Shown here: one piece after another, positions 42,787-50,580 of the stretch
How positions within the stretch are numbered: position 1 is the stretch's first letter
Layout of the letters: each line of letters starts with the position of its first letter
From: Deltaproteobacteria bacterium
GTDB taxonomy: Bacteria; Lernaellota; Lernaellaia; JACKCT01
Direction of reading: 5' to 3'
Assembly: GCA_020845895.1 (NCBI GenBank)
Contig: JADLEX010000060.1
Coordinates: forward strand, 1-64,000
DNA length: 64,000 bases
The notes under the pieces: model-generated
Told to the model about the DNA's origin: nothing
Databases searched by the model: none
The model's input: the letters and a program-made list of their open reading frames with translations, nothing else
Position numbers and translations under genes: made by a program

Positions 42787-43650
42787 ATGTGGTTTCAGGA
42801 GAAAAAGCCGGGACAGCAGACCAGTCCGCGATTCCTGCGGCGGGCGCGTCGTATCGGCGCGTCCAAGACGCAGGGCACCCGCAGGGGATTCTACCTCTTC
42901 CCGAACCTCGTCACCTCCGGCTCGCTGCTGCTCGGGTTCTACGCCATCACGAAGTCGTTTCAGGGCGATTTTCTGAAAGCCTCCTGGGCCATTTTCGCCG
43001 CGACGTTCCTCGATGGGCTCGACGGCAAGATCGCGCGTCTCACCAACTCCGCCTCGCCATTCGGCGCGCAGTACGACTCGCTCTCCGATCTCGTCACCTT
43101 CGGCGTCGCGCCGGGACTCATCATCTTCAACTTCGCCCTGGCCCATTCGGTGTCGCCGCGCCTGGGCTGGACGGTGGCCTTCCTGTACGTGGTATGCGGC
43201 GCGCTGCGTCTCGCGCGATACAACATCCGGCCGACGAGCTCGAAGCGCTACTTCGAAGGGTTTCCGATCCCCGCGGCCGCGAACGTCATGATCTTCTCGG
43301 TGATCTTCTCGGTCCACATGGGCCTCGTGCGCGACGACCGCACCATCTCGTCGATTCCCAATCTGATCCTGCTGCTGACGCTGTTCGTCGCCGGGCTGAT
43401 GGTGAGCACGTTCCCGTATTACGGGTTCAAGGACGTGGACATGTTCCGGCGGCACAAATTCGGAACGCTCGTCTTTTTTGTCGGCCTACTGGTGTTCATT
43501 TTCCAGGAACCCGAGACGATGCTGTACCTGCTCATCATGGCGTACGCGATTTCGGGTCCCATCGTGTGGTATGTGACGCGCCAGTCGGGTACGCCCGAAC
43601 CGCCGGCCGCGCCTCCGGCTCCCGCGCCGGAAGCGGCGCCCGCGCCGTGA
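42787..43650 (+). CDS. pssA: CDP-diacylglycerol-serine O-phosphatidyltransferase
   Basis: A CDP-alcohol phosphotransferase of 287 residues with about eight membrane helices. The signature DGxxAR...GxxxDxxxD is intact: DGLDGKIARLTNSASPFGAQ, then YDSLSDLVTFG. It uses CDP-diacylglycerol made by CdsA to form phosphatidylserine. A Pro/Ala-rich tail ends the protein. No phosphatidylserine decarboxylase is adjacent. Confidence 0.94.
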   Translation: MWFQEKKPGQQTSPRFLRRARRIGASKTQGTRRGFYLFPNLVTSGSLLLGFYAITKSFQGDFLKASWAIFAATFLDGLDGKIARLTNSASPFGAQYDSLSDLVTFGVAPGLIIFNFALAHSVSPRLGWTVAFLYVVCGALRLARYNIRPTSSKRYFEGFPIPAAANVMIFSVIFSVHMGLVRDDRTISSIPNLILLLTLFVAGLMVSTFPYYGFKDVDMFRRHKFGTLVFFVGLLVFIFQEPETMLYLLIMAYAISGPIVWYVTRQSGTPEPPAAPPAPAPEAAPAP

Positions 43651-43796
43651 GCGACGGCGCACCAATCGCCGTCCCACTTGGAAATCCGGGTCTGTTCGGC
43701 AATGGCGTGTTCGGTTAGGATTCGCGGAATTTTCGGGCGGCGTTTTCGGTGCGATCAAATCGCCGATCGCCGCCTTTTCGGGGAGTGAAAATCGAG

Positions 43797-44816
43797 ATGT
43801 CCAAAACCTTTCATGTGGCCGTGGTGGGCGCGACCGGCGCCGTCGGCGAGCAGATGCTCGCCGTGCTCGAGGAACGCAACTTTCCGGTCGGCAAGCTGAC
43901 GCTGCTCGCCTCCGCCCGGTCGGCGGGCGAAAAAATCCTCTTCAAGGGCAAACCCGTCACCGTTCAGGAACTGACGGAAAAAAGCTTCGAGGGCGTGCAG
44001 ATCGCTCTGTTCTCGGCCGGCGGAAAAATCAGCGAGAAATTCTGTCCCATCGCCGCGCAGGCCGGCGCGGTGTGCGTGGACAATACGAGCGCGTGGCGCA
44101 TGGACCCCGAGGTGCCGCTCGTGGTGCCCGAAGTCAACGCGCACGCGATCGCCGACTACACGAAGTCCGGCATCATCGCGAACCCCAACTGCTCGACGAT
44201 CCAGATGGTGGTGGCGCTCGATCCCCTGCACCGCCGCGTGCCGATCAAGCGCGTGGTCGTCTCGACGTACCAGTCCGTCAGCGGCGCGGGCCGCCGGGCG
44301 ATCCGCGAGTTGGCCGATCAGTCCGTCGCGATCTTCAACGCGAAGCCCGTGGAGCGATCGGTCTTCGCTCACCAGATCGCGTTCAACTGCCTGCCGCAGA
44401 TCGACGTCTTCCTCGCCAACGCCTACACGCGCGAGGAGATGAAGATGGTGCACGAAACGCGCAAGATCATGGAGGTCCCCGAGCTGCGTCTGACCGCCAC
44501 CACGGTGCGCGTGCCGACCTTCAACTGCCACTCCGAGTCGGTCAACGTGGAGTTCGAGAGCGATCTGTCGCCCGAGACCGCGCGCGAGATCTGGTCGAGC
44601 GCGCCGGGCGTGTTGGTGATGGACGACCCCGGCAAGAGCGAGTACCCCCTGAACGTGGCGGCCGTGGGACGCGACGAAACCTTCGTGGGGCGCATCCGCC
44701 GCGACGAATCGGTCGAGCACGGTCTGAACTTCTGGTGCGTCGCCGACAACCTGCGCAAGGGCGCGGCGACGAACGCGGTGCAGATCGCGGAAGTCCTGGC
44801 CGAGAAGTACCTGTAG
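43797..44816 (+). CDS. asd: aspartate-semialdehyde dehydrogenase
   Basis: Reduces aspartyl phosphate to the semialdehyde for lysine, threonine, methionine and diaminopimelate. The NADP loop is VAVVGATGAVGEQM, the catalytic Cys is in NPNCSTIQM, and the substrate-binding HSESVNVEF segment follows. Length is 339 residues. ATG 43797 begins at the family N-terminus. GTG 43785 in frame is possible. It is the last gene before the bidirectional terminator. Confidence 0.97.
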   Translation: MSKTFHVAVVGATGAVGEQMLAVLEERNFPVGKLTLLASARSAGEKILFKGKPVTVQELTEKSFEGVQIALFSAGGKISEKFCPIAAQAGAVCVDNTSAWRMDPEVPLVVPEVNAHAIADYTKSGIIANPNCSTIQMVVALDPLHRRVPIKRVVVSTYQSVSGAGRRAIRELADQSVAIFNAKPVERSVFAHQIAFNCLPQIDVFLANAYTREEMKMVHETRKIMEVPELRLTATTVRVPTFNCHSESVNVEFESDLSPETAREIWSSAPGVLVMDDPGKSEYPLNVAAVGRDETFVGRIRRDESVEHGLNFWCVADNLRKGAATNAVQIAEVLAEKYL

Positions 44817-44836
44817 TTCTTCGCCCAAAAACACGT

Positions 44837-44861
44837 GCGGGGCGGTTTTTTACCGCCCCGC
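44837..44861. terminator. bidirectional terminator
   Basis: GCGGGGCGGT and ACCGCCCCGC form a perfect 10-bp stem, with GTCGTTTTCG on one side and ACGTGTTTTT on the other strand. It closes both the rpsB-asd operon and the convergent outer-membrane protein gene. Confidence 0.9.
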
Positions 44862-44891
44862 GTCGTTTTCGATCGAACTCGCGAAGAAGGA

Positions 44892-46079
44892 TTACTTGAA
44901 GCGGTACGCGCCCTGCACGCCGAGCCGAATGTCCTGGTACTTGGCGTCGTCGTCGTCGTTGACCTCTTCCTTGCCCGTGAAGTAGCCCAGGTTCATGTCG
45001 ACGTCGAACTCCTTGCTCACGTCGGCGCCCGCGCCCACGCACAGCCCCAGCGTACTCAGCTTGCCGTCGCCGCTCTCGTCGGCCTTGTTCAGACCGCCGC
45101 GGATCGTCCACATCCCATTGATCGGATAGTTCGCGCCCACCGCGAAGGTCTGGCGTCGGAGCACGACGTCGATGTCGTCCTTCTCCAGGTTTTGACGCTG
45201 AATGTAGTCGCCCGTGAGCTGCAGGTTGTCCGCCTGCTTGATGATGTACGCCGTGCCAAGACCGAACTGGGCGGGGTACGCGCGGTAGATCTTCGTCTTG
45301 TCGTCCACCTTCGCGCCGTTTTCGTTTTCACCCTTGATCTTGATCTTGGGATTGTCCGACGCCCCGGCCTCGTACCACAAGCCGATCGTCCAGCGATTGA
45401 TGGGTTCGACCACCGTTCCGAGCTCGAACGCGAACAGACCCGAGCCGGGATCGCCCGACGACTTGAGCTTGTTGTCTCCCGTTTTCTGATTCAATTCGGG
45501 CGTGTCCATCAGCAGGAAACGGAATCCCGCGCCGAGGCCCCACTGTTCCAGAATGCCGTACGAACCGCCGGCGCGAACCGAAAGCACCGACCGGGTGAGC
45601 TCGGTGTTCTGGTCGCCGTTGTTCCCCTTGCCCTTGGCGTCGACCTCCGACTTGTCGTTTACGTAGTCGATCTCGCCCAGGATCACGCCGCGACCCTTGT
45701 ACGACTTGCCGCTCTTGTTGCCGAACGGATAGGTGATGAGGGCGTGCGGGTTGATCCACGTGCCCTTGGCGGTGACGTCCACCGCGTCGTTGTCCCAGTC
45801 GTCTTTTTGCAGGAGCGTGACGGGGATATCGAGCGAACCCTCCGCGCGATTCGTCTGCACTACGTTGCCGATGTTCTGGATCGTCGGGAAGTGATTGCCC
45901 GACTGGAAGACGCTGCCGCTGTAAGCGAGTCCGCGCGAAAGCGCCGTGTGCGGATCGGGCATGATGAGGATCAAACCGTGACCGCCGGGATAGCTCTGCG
46001 CCCACGCGGCGGACGCCCCTCCCATCGCGAGGATCAGGCAAATCGCCAGCAACACACGCATCGAAGCCACCTTGGACAT
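44892..46079 (-). CDS. outer-membrane beta-barrel protein
   Basis: A 395-residue protein with a cleavable signal peptide (LLAICLILAMGGASAAWAQ). The mature part consists of alternating amphipathic strands (GSYGILEQWGLGAGFRFLLM, FAFELGTVVEPINRWTIGLW, AGADVSKEFDVDMNLGYF) and ends in a terminal aromatic-containing strand (LGVQGAYRFK). This resembles FadL-like or general porin barrels, but no family signature is clear. It starts at ATG 46079 with GGAGG. It is driven by a near-consensus promoter, so it is probably abundant. Confidence 0.75.
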   Translation of the reverse strand: MSKVASMRVLLAICLILAMGGASAAWAQSYPGGHGLILIMPDPHTALSRGLAYSGSVFQSGNHFPTIQNIGNVVQTNRAEGSLDIPVTLLQKDDWDNDAVDVTAKGTWINPHALITYPFGNKSGKSYKGRGVILGEIDYVNDKSEVDAKGKGNNGDQNTELTRSVLSVRAGGSYGILEQWGLGAGFRFLLMDTPELNQKTGDNKLKSSGDPGSGLFAFELGTVVEPINRWTIGLWYEAGASDNPKIKIKGENENGAKVDDKTKIYRAYPAQFGLGTAYIIKQADNLQLTGDYIQRQNLEKDDIDVVLRRQTFAVGANYPINGMWTIRGGLNKADESGDGKLSTLGLCVGAGADVSKEFDVDMNLGYFTGKEEVNDDDDAKYQDIRLGVQGAYRFK

Positions 46080-46125
46080 GTCCAACCTCCATGAGATCCA
46101 GGCCAGATCAAGTTCGGTTCGCGGC

Positions 46126-46156
46126 ATTATACGTGCGCGCATGTCGCCGTTGTCAA
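46126..46156 (-). promoter_or_regulatory. near-consensus sigma-70 promoter of the outer-membrane protein
   Basis: On the minus strand TTGACA (46151-46156) and TATAAT (46126-46131) are both perfect hexamers. The spacer is 19 bases, two longer than ideal. It lies about 47 bases upstream of ATG 46079. Confidence 0.7.
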
Positions 46157-46231
46157 ACGATTTTTCCGCTGACGGACGTGGACACGCACCGCTGCCTGTT
46201 ATATGAGGGACGGGCAACCAAACGGACTCGC

Positions 46232-46942
46232 ATGAACGACAAGCACCCGACCCTGCTGGTGGTGGCGGCGCACCCGGACGACGAAGTCTTGGGCTGCGGG
46301 GCCACGGTCGCTCTGCGCGTCGCCCAGGGATGGGTCGCCCACGTGGCGTTCATCGCGACGGGGATCTCTTCGCGTTTTGCCGACGCGAACGCCGACCGCG
46401 CCCGGATCGAGGCCGAGATCGCGACGCTGCGCGGTCAGTCGTCCCGCGCCGCCGGCGTCATCGGATTTTCCACGCAACGCTTCTTCGACTTTCCCGACAA
46501 CGCTCTCGACACGGTGGGGCGACAGCCGATCGCGAGGGCGATCGACGAATTGCTTGACGAATTCCGCCCGCACACCGTTTTTACGCACCATCCGGGGGAC
46601 TACAACTGGGATCACGGCGTGGTCTTCGACGCGGTGATGATGGCCGCGCGGCGTAGCCCGGGCGAGTTCGCGCCCGCCGAGGTCCTCGCTTTCGAGGTGG
46701 CGTCGTCCACCGAACGCGCGTTCGCATCGCCCGCGCGTGCGTTTTGCCCGAATGTGTATGTGGACGTCGGCCGCGCCATCGACAAGAAGAAGCTCGCGAT
46801 GCGCTATTACGAGGGCGAGGCACGGCCGTACCCGCATCCGCGCAGCCCCGAGGGCATCGAATACGCGGCGCGGCATCGCGGGCTTGAGATCGGCGTGGAA
46901 TACGCCGAGGCGTTCGAACTGATCCGCCGCGTGGAGACTTAG
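46232..46942 (+). CDS. PIG-L/LmbE-family deacetylase
   Basis: A 236-residue zinc-dependent N-deacetylase. The N-terminal signature is VVAAHPDDEVLGCGATVA (His-Pro-Asp-Asp), with HHPGDYNWDHGVV providing the later metal ligand. Such enzymes remove N-acetyl groups from sugars such as GlcNAc-phosphatidylinositol or sugar intermediates. It heads a surface-glycan gene run and is followed after 25 bases by a formyltransferase. Deacetylation followed by N-formylation of the same sugar is a reasonable inference. Confidence 0.85.
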   Translation: MNDKHPTLLVVAAHPDDEVLGCGATVALRVAQGWVAHVAFIATGISSRFADANADRARIEAEIATLRGQSSRAAGVIGFSTQRFFDFPDNALDTVGRQPIARAIDELLDEFRPHTVFTHHPGDYNWDHGVVFDAVMMAARRSPGEFAPAEVLAFEVASSTERAFASPARAFCPNVYVDVGRAIDKKKLAMRYYEGEARPYPHPRSPEGIEYAARHRGLEIGVEYAEAFELIRRVET

Positions 46943-46967
46943 CGATGGATCGCGTGGAGGTTTGACG

Positions 46968-47633
46968 GTGGGCCGCGTCATCGTCATCGGCGGCATCGAG
47001 AGCACGTACGCCAACGCGCAGACGCTCTGCGACATGGGGCTCGACATCGTCATGTTCTACACGCGCGGCGAGCGCTCGCCGGGCTGGGAGGGCGTGGCGA
47101 TGGTGGACGAGTCGCGCTTCCCCTTCGCCGCCGCGGTGCCGCGCACGATCGTGCAGGGCAACATCAACGAGCACGTCGGACAGATGCGCGACCTGCGTCC
47201 CGACCTCATCTTCTCGCTCGGCTGGCAACAGATCTATCGACGCGACCTGCTGTCGGTGTGCCCCGTCATCGGCATCCACGAGAGCCTGCTGCCCGAGGGC
47301 GCGGGCGCGGTGCCCATCGCCAACGCGATCCTGCACGACCGGCCCATCACGGGCGTGACGCTCTTCGAGATCGACGCCGGAATGGACACCGGGCCGATCA
47401 TCGGGCAACTGCGCGGACGGCTCGATCCGCGCACCGCCACGGCGACGCAGCTCTACGAGGAGGCAATGGCGCTGGAGCGCACGCTGCTGCGCGTGTTCGT
47501 GCCCATGCTGCTGGACGGCGCCGCGCCGCGAATTGGGCAGGATTTCTCGCGGCGCATGGTCTACGATAAAATCGACTGGGATGCCTGGCCCGCGGACAAG
47601 GTCCGCCGCGCGCGCACCTACCCCTATGCGTGA
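46968..47633 (+). CDS. formyltransferase-family protein
   Basis: A 221-residue single-domain protein of the methionyl-tRNA/sugar formyltransferase fold. The catalytic region reads SLGWQQIYRRDLLSVCPVIG, then IHESLLPEGAGAVPIANAIL, then TGVTLFEIDAGMDTGPII, keeping the His of HxSLLP and the Asp of DxGxDTG. It lacks the C-terminal domain of Fmt, so it is not the initiator tRNA enzyme. GTG 46968 sits 7 bases after GGAGG. The 3' end overlaps the next gene by 8 bases. A sugar N-formyltransferase using formyl-tetrahydrofolate is most likely. Confidence 0.78.
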   Translation: MGRVIVIGGIESTYANAQTLCDMGLDIVMFYTRGERSPGWEGVAMVDESRFPFAAAVPRTIVQGNINEHVGQMRDLRPDLIFSLGWQQIYRRDLLSVCPVIGIHESLLPEGAGAVPIANAILHDRPITGVTLFEIDAGMDTGPIIGQLRGRLDPRTATATQLYEEAMALERTLLRVFVPMLLDGAAPRIGQDFSRRMVYDKIDWDAWPADKVRRARTYPYA

Positions 47634-49179
47634 CGGGAAGATTCAATTCGAGCGCGCGAGGCCCATCGATCCCGATGCGCGGCTCGTGCTCGCATGGCGA
47701 AACGATCCGGCCACGCTCGCGCAGTTCTTTCATCAGACTCCGAAAGAGTGGGACGATTTTCGGCGCGAGTTCCGCGACGAATATTTCCGGCACGCGCATC
47801 TGCCGCCGCTCTTTGCCGTGATGAACGGCGAGCGCGTCGCGTTTCTGCGTTTTCTTCCCTACGGCGGCCGGCGCGCGGCCTGCGACGTGTCGATCAATGT
47901 CGCGCCCGATCGGCGCGGGCAAGGCATCGGCGCGGCGTTGCTGCGCGCCGTGCAGGATGTATTGCGTTCGTCGGGCATCGACGAAATCGTGGCGGAGATC
48001 CGACCGGGCAACGTCGCGTCGCGGCGCGCGTTCGAATCGGCGGGCTTTTCGTTTTGGGACGAAACGCAAAAGAGTCTCGTCGATCTCGACGATCCGATCG
48101 ATATCGTGCGCTATCGTCGTTCACTTCGGGAGCCGTCGATGGGTGACAGGGTTTTCATCATCGCCGAGGCAGGATCGAACTGGCGCTGCGGCTCCCCCGC
48201 GCGCGACATGTCGATGGCGAAGACACTCATCGACGTCGCGGCCGAGGCGGGCGCGGATGCCGTGAAGTTCCAGACCTATAGGGCCGAAACGGTGTACGTG
48301 CCCAACGCGGGGGACTCCGAATATCTCGCCGAGGCGGGAATCCGCGAGTCGATCACGGACATCTTTCGCGACCTGTCGATGCCCTACGAGATGATTCCCG
48401 AGCTGGCCGCGCACGCCGCGAAGCAGGGGATCGAGTTCATGTCCACGCCGTTTTCCGTCGCGGACTTCGACGCGATCGATCCGTTCGTCGCGCGGCACAA
48501 GATCGCGTCATACGAGATCTGCCACCTGCGTTTGCTGCAACTCGCGGGACGAAGCGGCAAGCCGCTGATTCTCTCGACGGGCGCGAGCGACGAGGCGGAT
48601 ATCGCATGGGCGATGGAGACGTTTCTTGCCGCCGGCGGTCGCGAGTTGACGTTGCTCCAGTGCACCGCGAAGTACCCCGCGCCGGTGGACGCGATGAACC
48701 TTCGCGCGATCGGCCGCCTCGCGAGGCGATTCGGCGTGCCGGTCGGGCTCTCCGATCACAGCCGCCATCCGACGTGGGCGCCGCTCGCCGCCGTGGCGCT
48801 CGGCGCCACGGTGATCGAAAAACACTACACGCTCGACAATCGCCTCCCCGGCCCCGATCATTCGTTCGCCCTCACGCCGGGTGAGCTCGCCGAACTCGTG
48901 CGGGCCGTGCGCGCGGCGGAGATGATGCTCGGATCAGGAGAGAAACATGTCCTCCAGGTCGAGGGTGAGCTGCGCGACTTTGCCCAGCGCGCGATTCAGG
49001 CGACGCGCGACATCCGCGCCGGCGAAACGCTCGCCGAGGGCGTGAACATCGACATTTTGCGCCCCGGCAATCGGGCGCGGGGGCTTCACCCGCGACGGAT
49101 CGGCGAGATCGAAGGGAGCAGGGCCGCGCGCGACATCGCCCTCGGCGACGGCATTCGCGAGGGAGACTGGATCCCGTGA
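47626..49179 (+). CDS. GNAT acetyltransferase fused to NeuB/PseI-type sialic acid synthase
   Basis: A 517-residue fusion. Residues 1-168 are a GNAT domain (VAPDRRGQGIGAALLRAVQD acetyl-CoA loop; NVASRRAFESAGF), like PseH/SpsD-type sugar acetyltransferases. Residues 172-517 are NeuB-like: FIIAEAGSN, DAVKFQTY, EFMSTPF, KIASYEI, LLQCTAKYPAP, GLSDHS, IEKHYTLD, then a C-terminal SAF domain (RDIRAGETLAEGVNIDILRP). NeuB enzymes condense phosphoenolpyruvate with an N-acyl hexosamine to make nonulosonic acids. An internal ATG at 48139 with GGGAG could also start a separate NeuB. The start overlaps the formyltransferase gene. Confidence 0.88.
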   Translation: MRDGKIQFERARPIDPDARLVLAWRNDPATLAQFFHQTPKEWDDFRREFRDEYFRHAHLPPLFAVMNGERVAFLRFLPYGGRRAACDVSINVAPDRRGQGIGAALLRAVQDVLRSSGIDEIVAEIRPGNVASRRAFESAGFSFWDETQKSLVDLDDPIDIVRYRRSLREPSMGDRVFIIAEAGSNWRCGSPARDMSMAKTLIDVAAEAGADAVKFQTYRAETVYVPNAGDSEYLAEAGIRESITDIFRDLSMPYEMIPELAAHAAKQGIEFMSTPFSVADFDAIDPFVARHKIASYEICHLRLLQLAGRSGKPLILSTGASDEADIAWAMETFLAAGGRELTLLQCTAKYPAPVDAMNLRAIGRLARRFGVPVGLSDHSRHPTWAPLAAVALGATVIEKHYTLDNRLPGPDHSFALTPGELAELVRAVRAAEMMLGSGEKHVLQVEGELRDFAQRAIQATRDIRAGETLAEGVNIDILRPGNRARGLHPRRIGEIEGSRAARDIALGDGIREGDWIP

Positions 49180-49841
49180 CCGCGCGTGTGCGAGCGCTGT
49201 TCGTGGATCTCGACGGCACGCTCGCCGACAGCATCGAAGCGATGTACGACGTGTATCGCGTGTTCGTCGAACTCCACGGCGGTGCGGCGAGCCGCGACGA
49301 GTTCGACCGTCTCAACGGTCCGTCGCTGCGCGAAGTGGTGGCCGATCTCGCCCGCACGCACAGGATTTCCGGAGACATCGATTCGCTGTATCGCGACTAC
49401 ATCGCGGCTGTGGACGGCGCCTACGCGACCGCCGTCCGCCCGAATAACGGCGCGAACGAATTTATCGACACGGCGACGGACCTCGATATCGATCTCGTGC
49501 TCGTGACCGCGAACCATCGCGGCGCGGCCGAGGCGTTTCTCGCCGCGCACGGCTGGCGTGAGCGATTTTCCGCGCTCGTGACGGGTGACGACGTGTCGGT
49601 CGGAAAGCCCGATCCCGCCCTCTATCATCACGCCCTCGCCGCCGCGTGCATCGACAATCCCGCGCACACGCTCGCCGTCGAAGATGCCGCGAACGGCATC
49701 GAGGCGGCCATCGGGGCGGGCGTGCCGACGATCGCGCTGCGCCGTGACGGACGACCGCCCATTCCGCATTCGCTCGTCGTGGCGACCGCCCGGAATCTGC
49801 ATGATGCCGCGCGGATTCTTCGGGAGACGTGCCGTGTTTGA
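49176..49841 (+). CDS. HAD-superfamily phosphatase
   Basis: A 221-residue HAD IA-type hydrolase with motif I FVDLDGTLADS, motif II LVTANHRG, motif III/IV GKPDPALYHHALAA and VEDAANGIEAA. GTG 49176 overlaps the NeuB-fusion stop. Given its place it may remove phosphate from a sugar intermediate, for example the 9-phosphate of a nonulosonic acid, although HAD specificity cannot be read directly. Confidence 0.85.
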   Translation: MTARVRALFVDLDGTLADSIEAMYDVYRVFVELHGGAASRDEFDRLNGPSLREVVADLARTHRISGDIDSLYRDYIAAVDGAYATAVRPNNGANEFIDTATDLDIDLVLVTANHRGAAEAFLAAHGWRERFSALVTGDDVSVGKPDPALYHHALAAACIDNPAHTLAVEDAANGIEAAIGAGVPTIALRRDGRPPIPHSLVVATARNLHDAARILRETCRV

Positions 49842-50580
49842 GCCGTGCGTGCCGGTCGCAATTCCGACGGACGTTCGCCTCGTCGTGGCCGACGACCCGC
49901 TTGTGCTCGGCGACGAACTCGAACGAGTTGTTGACGGGGAGTGGGAACGCGAACAGAGCGAGCGCGGCGTCCGACTCGTGAACAATCCCATCCTCAGCTA
50001 TCTCGGCTTCGACGGTCATGCGATCCACGGGCGGTTTGTGGAGTACCGCCACTACATCGCCTCGCGCCGCCGGCCCGACCTGTTTCCGCCTCGGCTCGTC
50101 TGCGCCATGGGCATCAGCGGTCTGACGCTGGTCGCGGGCGGCGTGGTGTTCGCACAAAGGTCGGCGCGCGTGACGTGTTATCCAAATCTGTGGGAGCTCG
50201 TCCCTTCCGGGTCCATCGACCTCGTCGGCTTGCGTGACGACGGCACACTCGACTTCCGCGCCGCGCTCGCGGCCGAACTCGCGCAGGAGGTCAACATCGA
50301 AGTTCCCGATCTCGTGGCGCTGCGTCCCTACGCTCTCATCTACGATCCCAACATCCGCACGTGCGACATCGCGCTCGCGCTCGCCACCGGTCTCTCACCG
50401 GACGCGTTTTTGGAGCGCGCCCGCGAGCGCCACGAGGACGAATATCAAGCGGTCGAGTGCGTGACATTCGATCATCTGGACGACTTCGTCCGGCGCGTCG
50501 GCGACACGATCATTCCCGTGTCGCACACCATGCTCGAACCGGCGTGGCTCGGCCGTGCGCTGGATGCCCTCGATGGCTGA
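49834..50580 (+). CDS. Nudix-fold-like protein
   Basis: A 248-residue protein. The central part (LTLVAGGVVFAQRSARVTC, YPNLWELVPSGSIDL, RAALAAELAQEVNIEVPDL) follows the strand and helix order of a Nudix domain, but the box GX5EX7REUXEEXGU is degenerate: the REUXEE part reads LAAELAQEVNI. GTG 49834 overlaps the HAD gene by 8 bases and has GGGAG at the right distance. It may hydrolyse or bind a nucleotide-sugar-like compound in this pathway; activity is uncertain. Confidence 0.6.
   Translation: MFEPCVPVAIPTDVRLVVADDPLVLGDELERVVDGEWEREQSERGVRLVNNPILSYLGFDGHAIHGRFVEYRHYIASRRRPDLFPPRLVCAMGISGLTLVAGGVVFAQRSARVTCYPNLWELVPSGSIDLVGLRDDGTLDFRAALAAELAQEVNIEVPDLVALRPYALIYDPNIRTCDIALALATGLSPDAFLERARERHEDEYQAVECVTFDHLDDFVRRVGDTIIPVSHTMLEPAWLGRALDALDG

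Noticed and set aside
47626-49179. Two separate genes (GNAT and NeuB) instead of one fusion
   Set aside because: There is no stop codon between the domains and the frame is continuous. The internal start at 48139 is noted as a possible second product.
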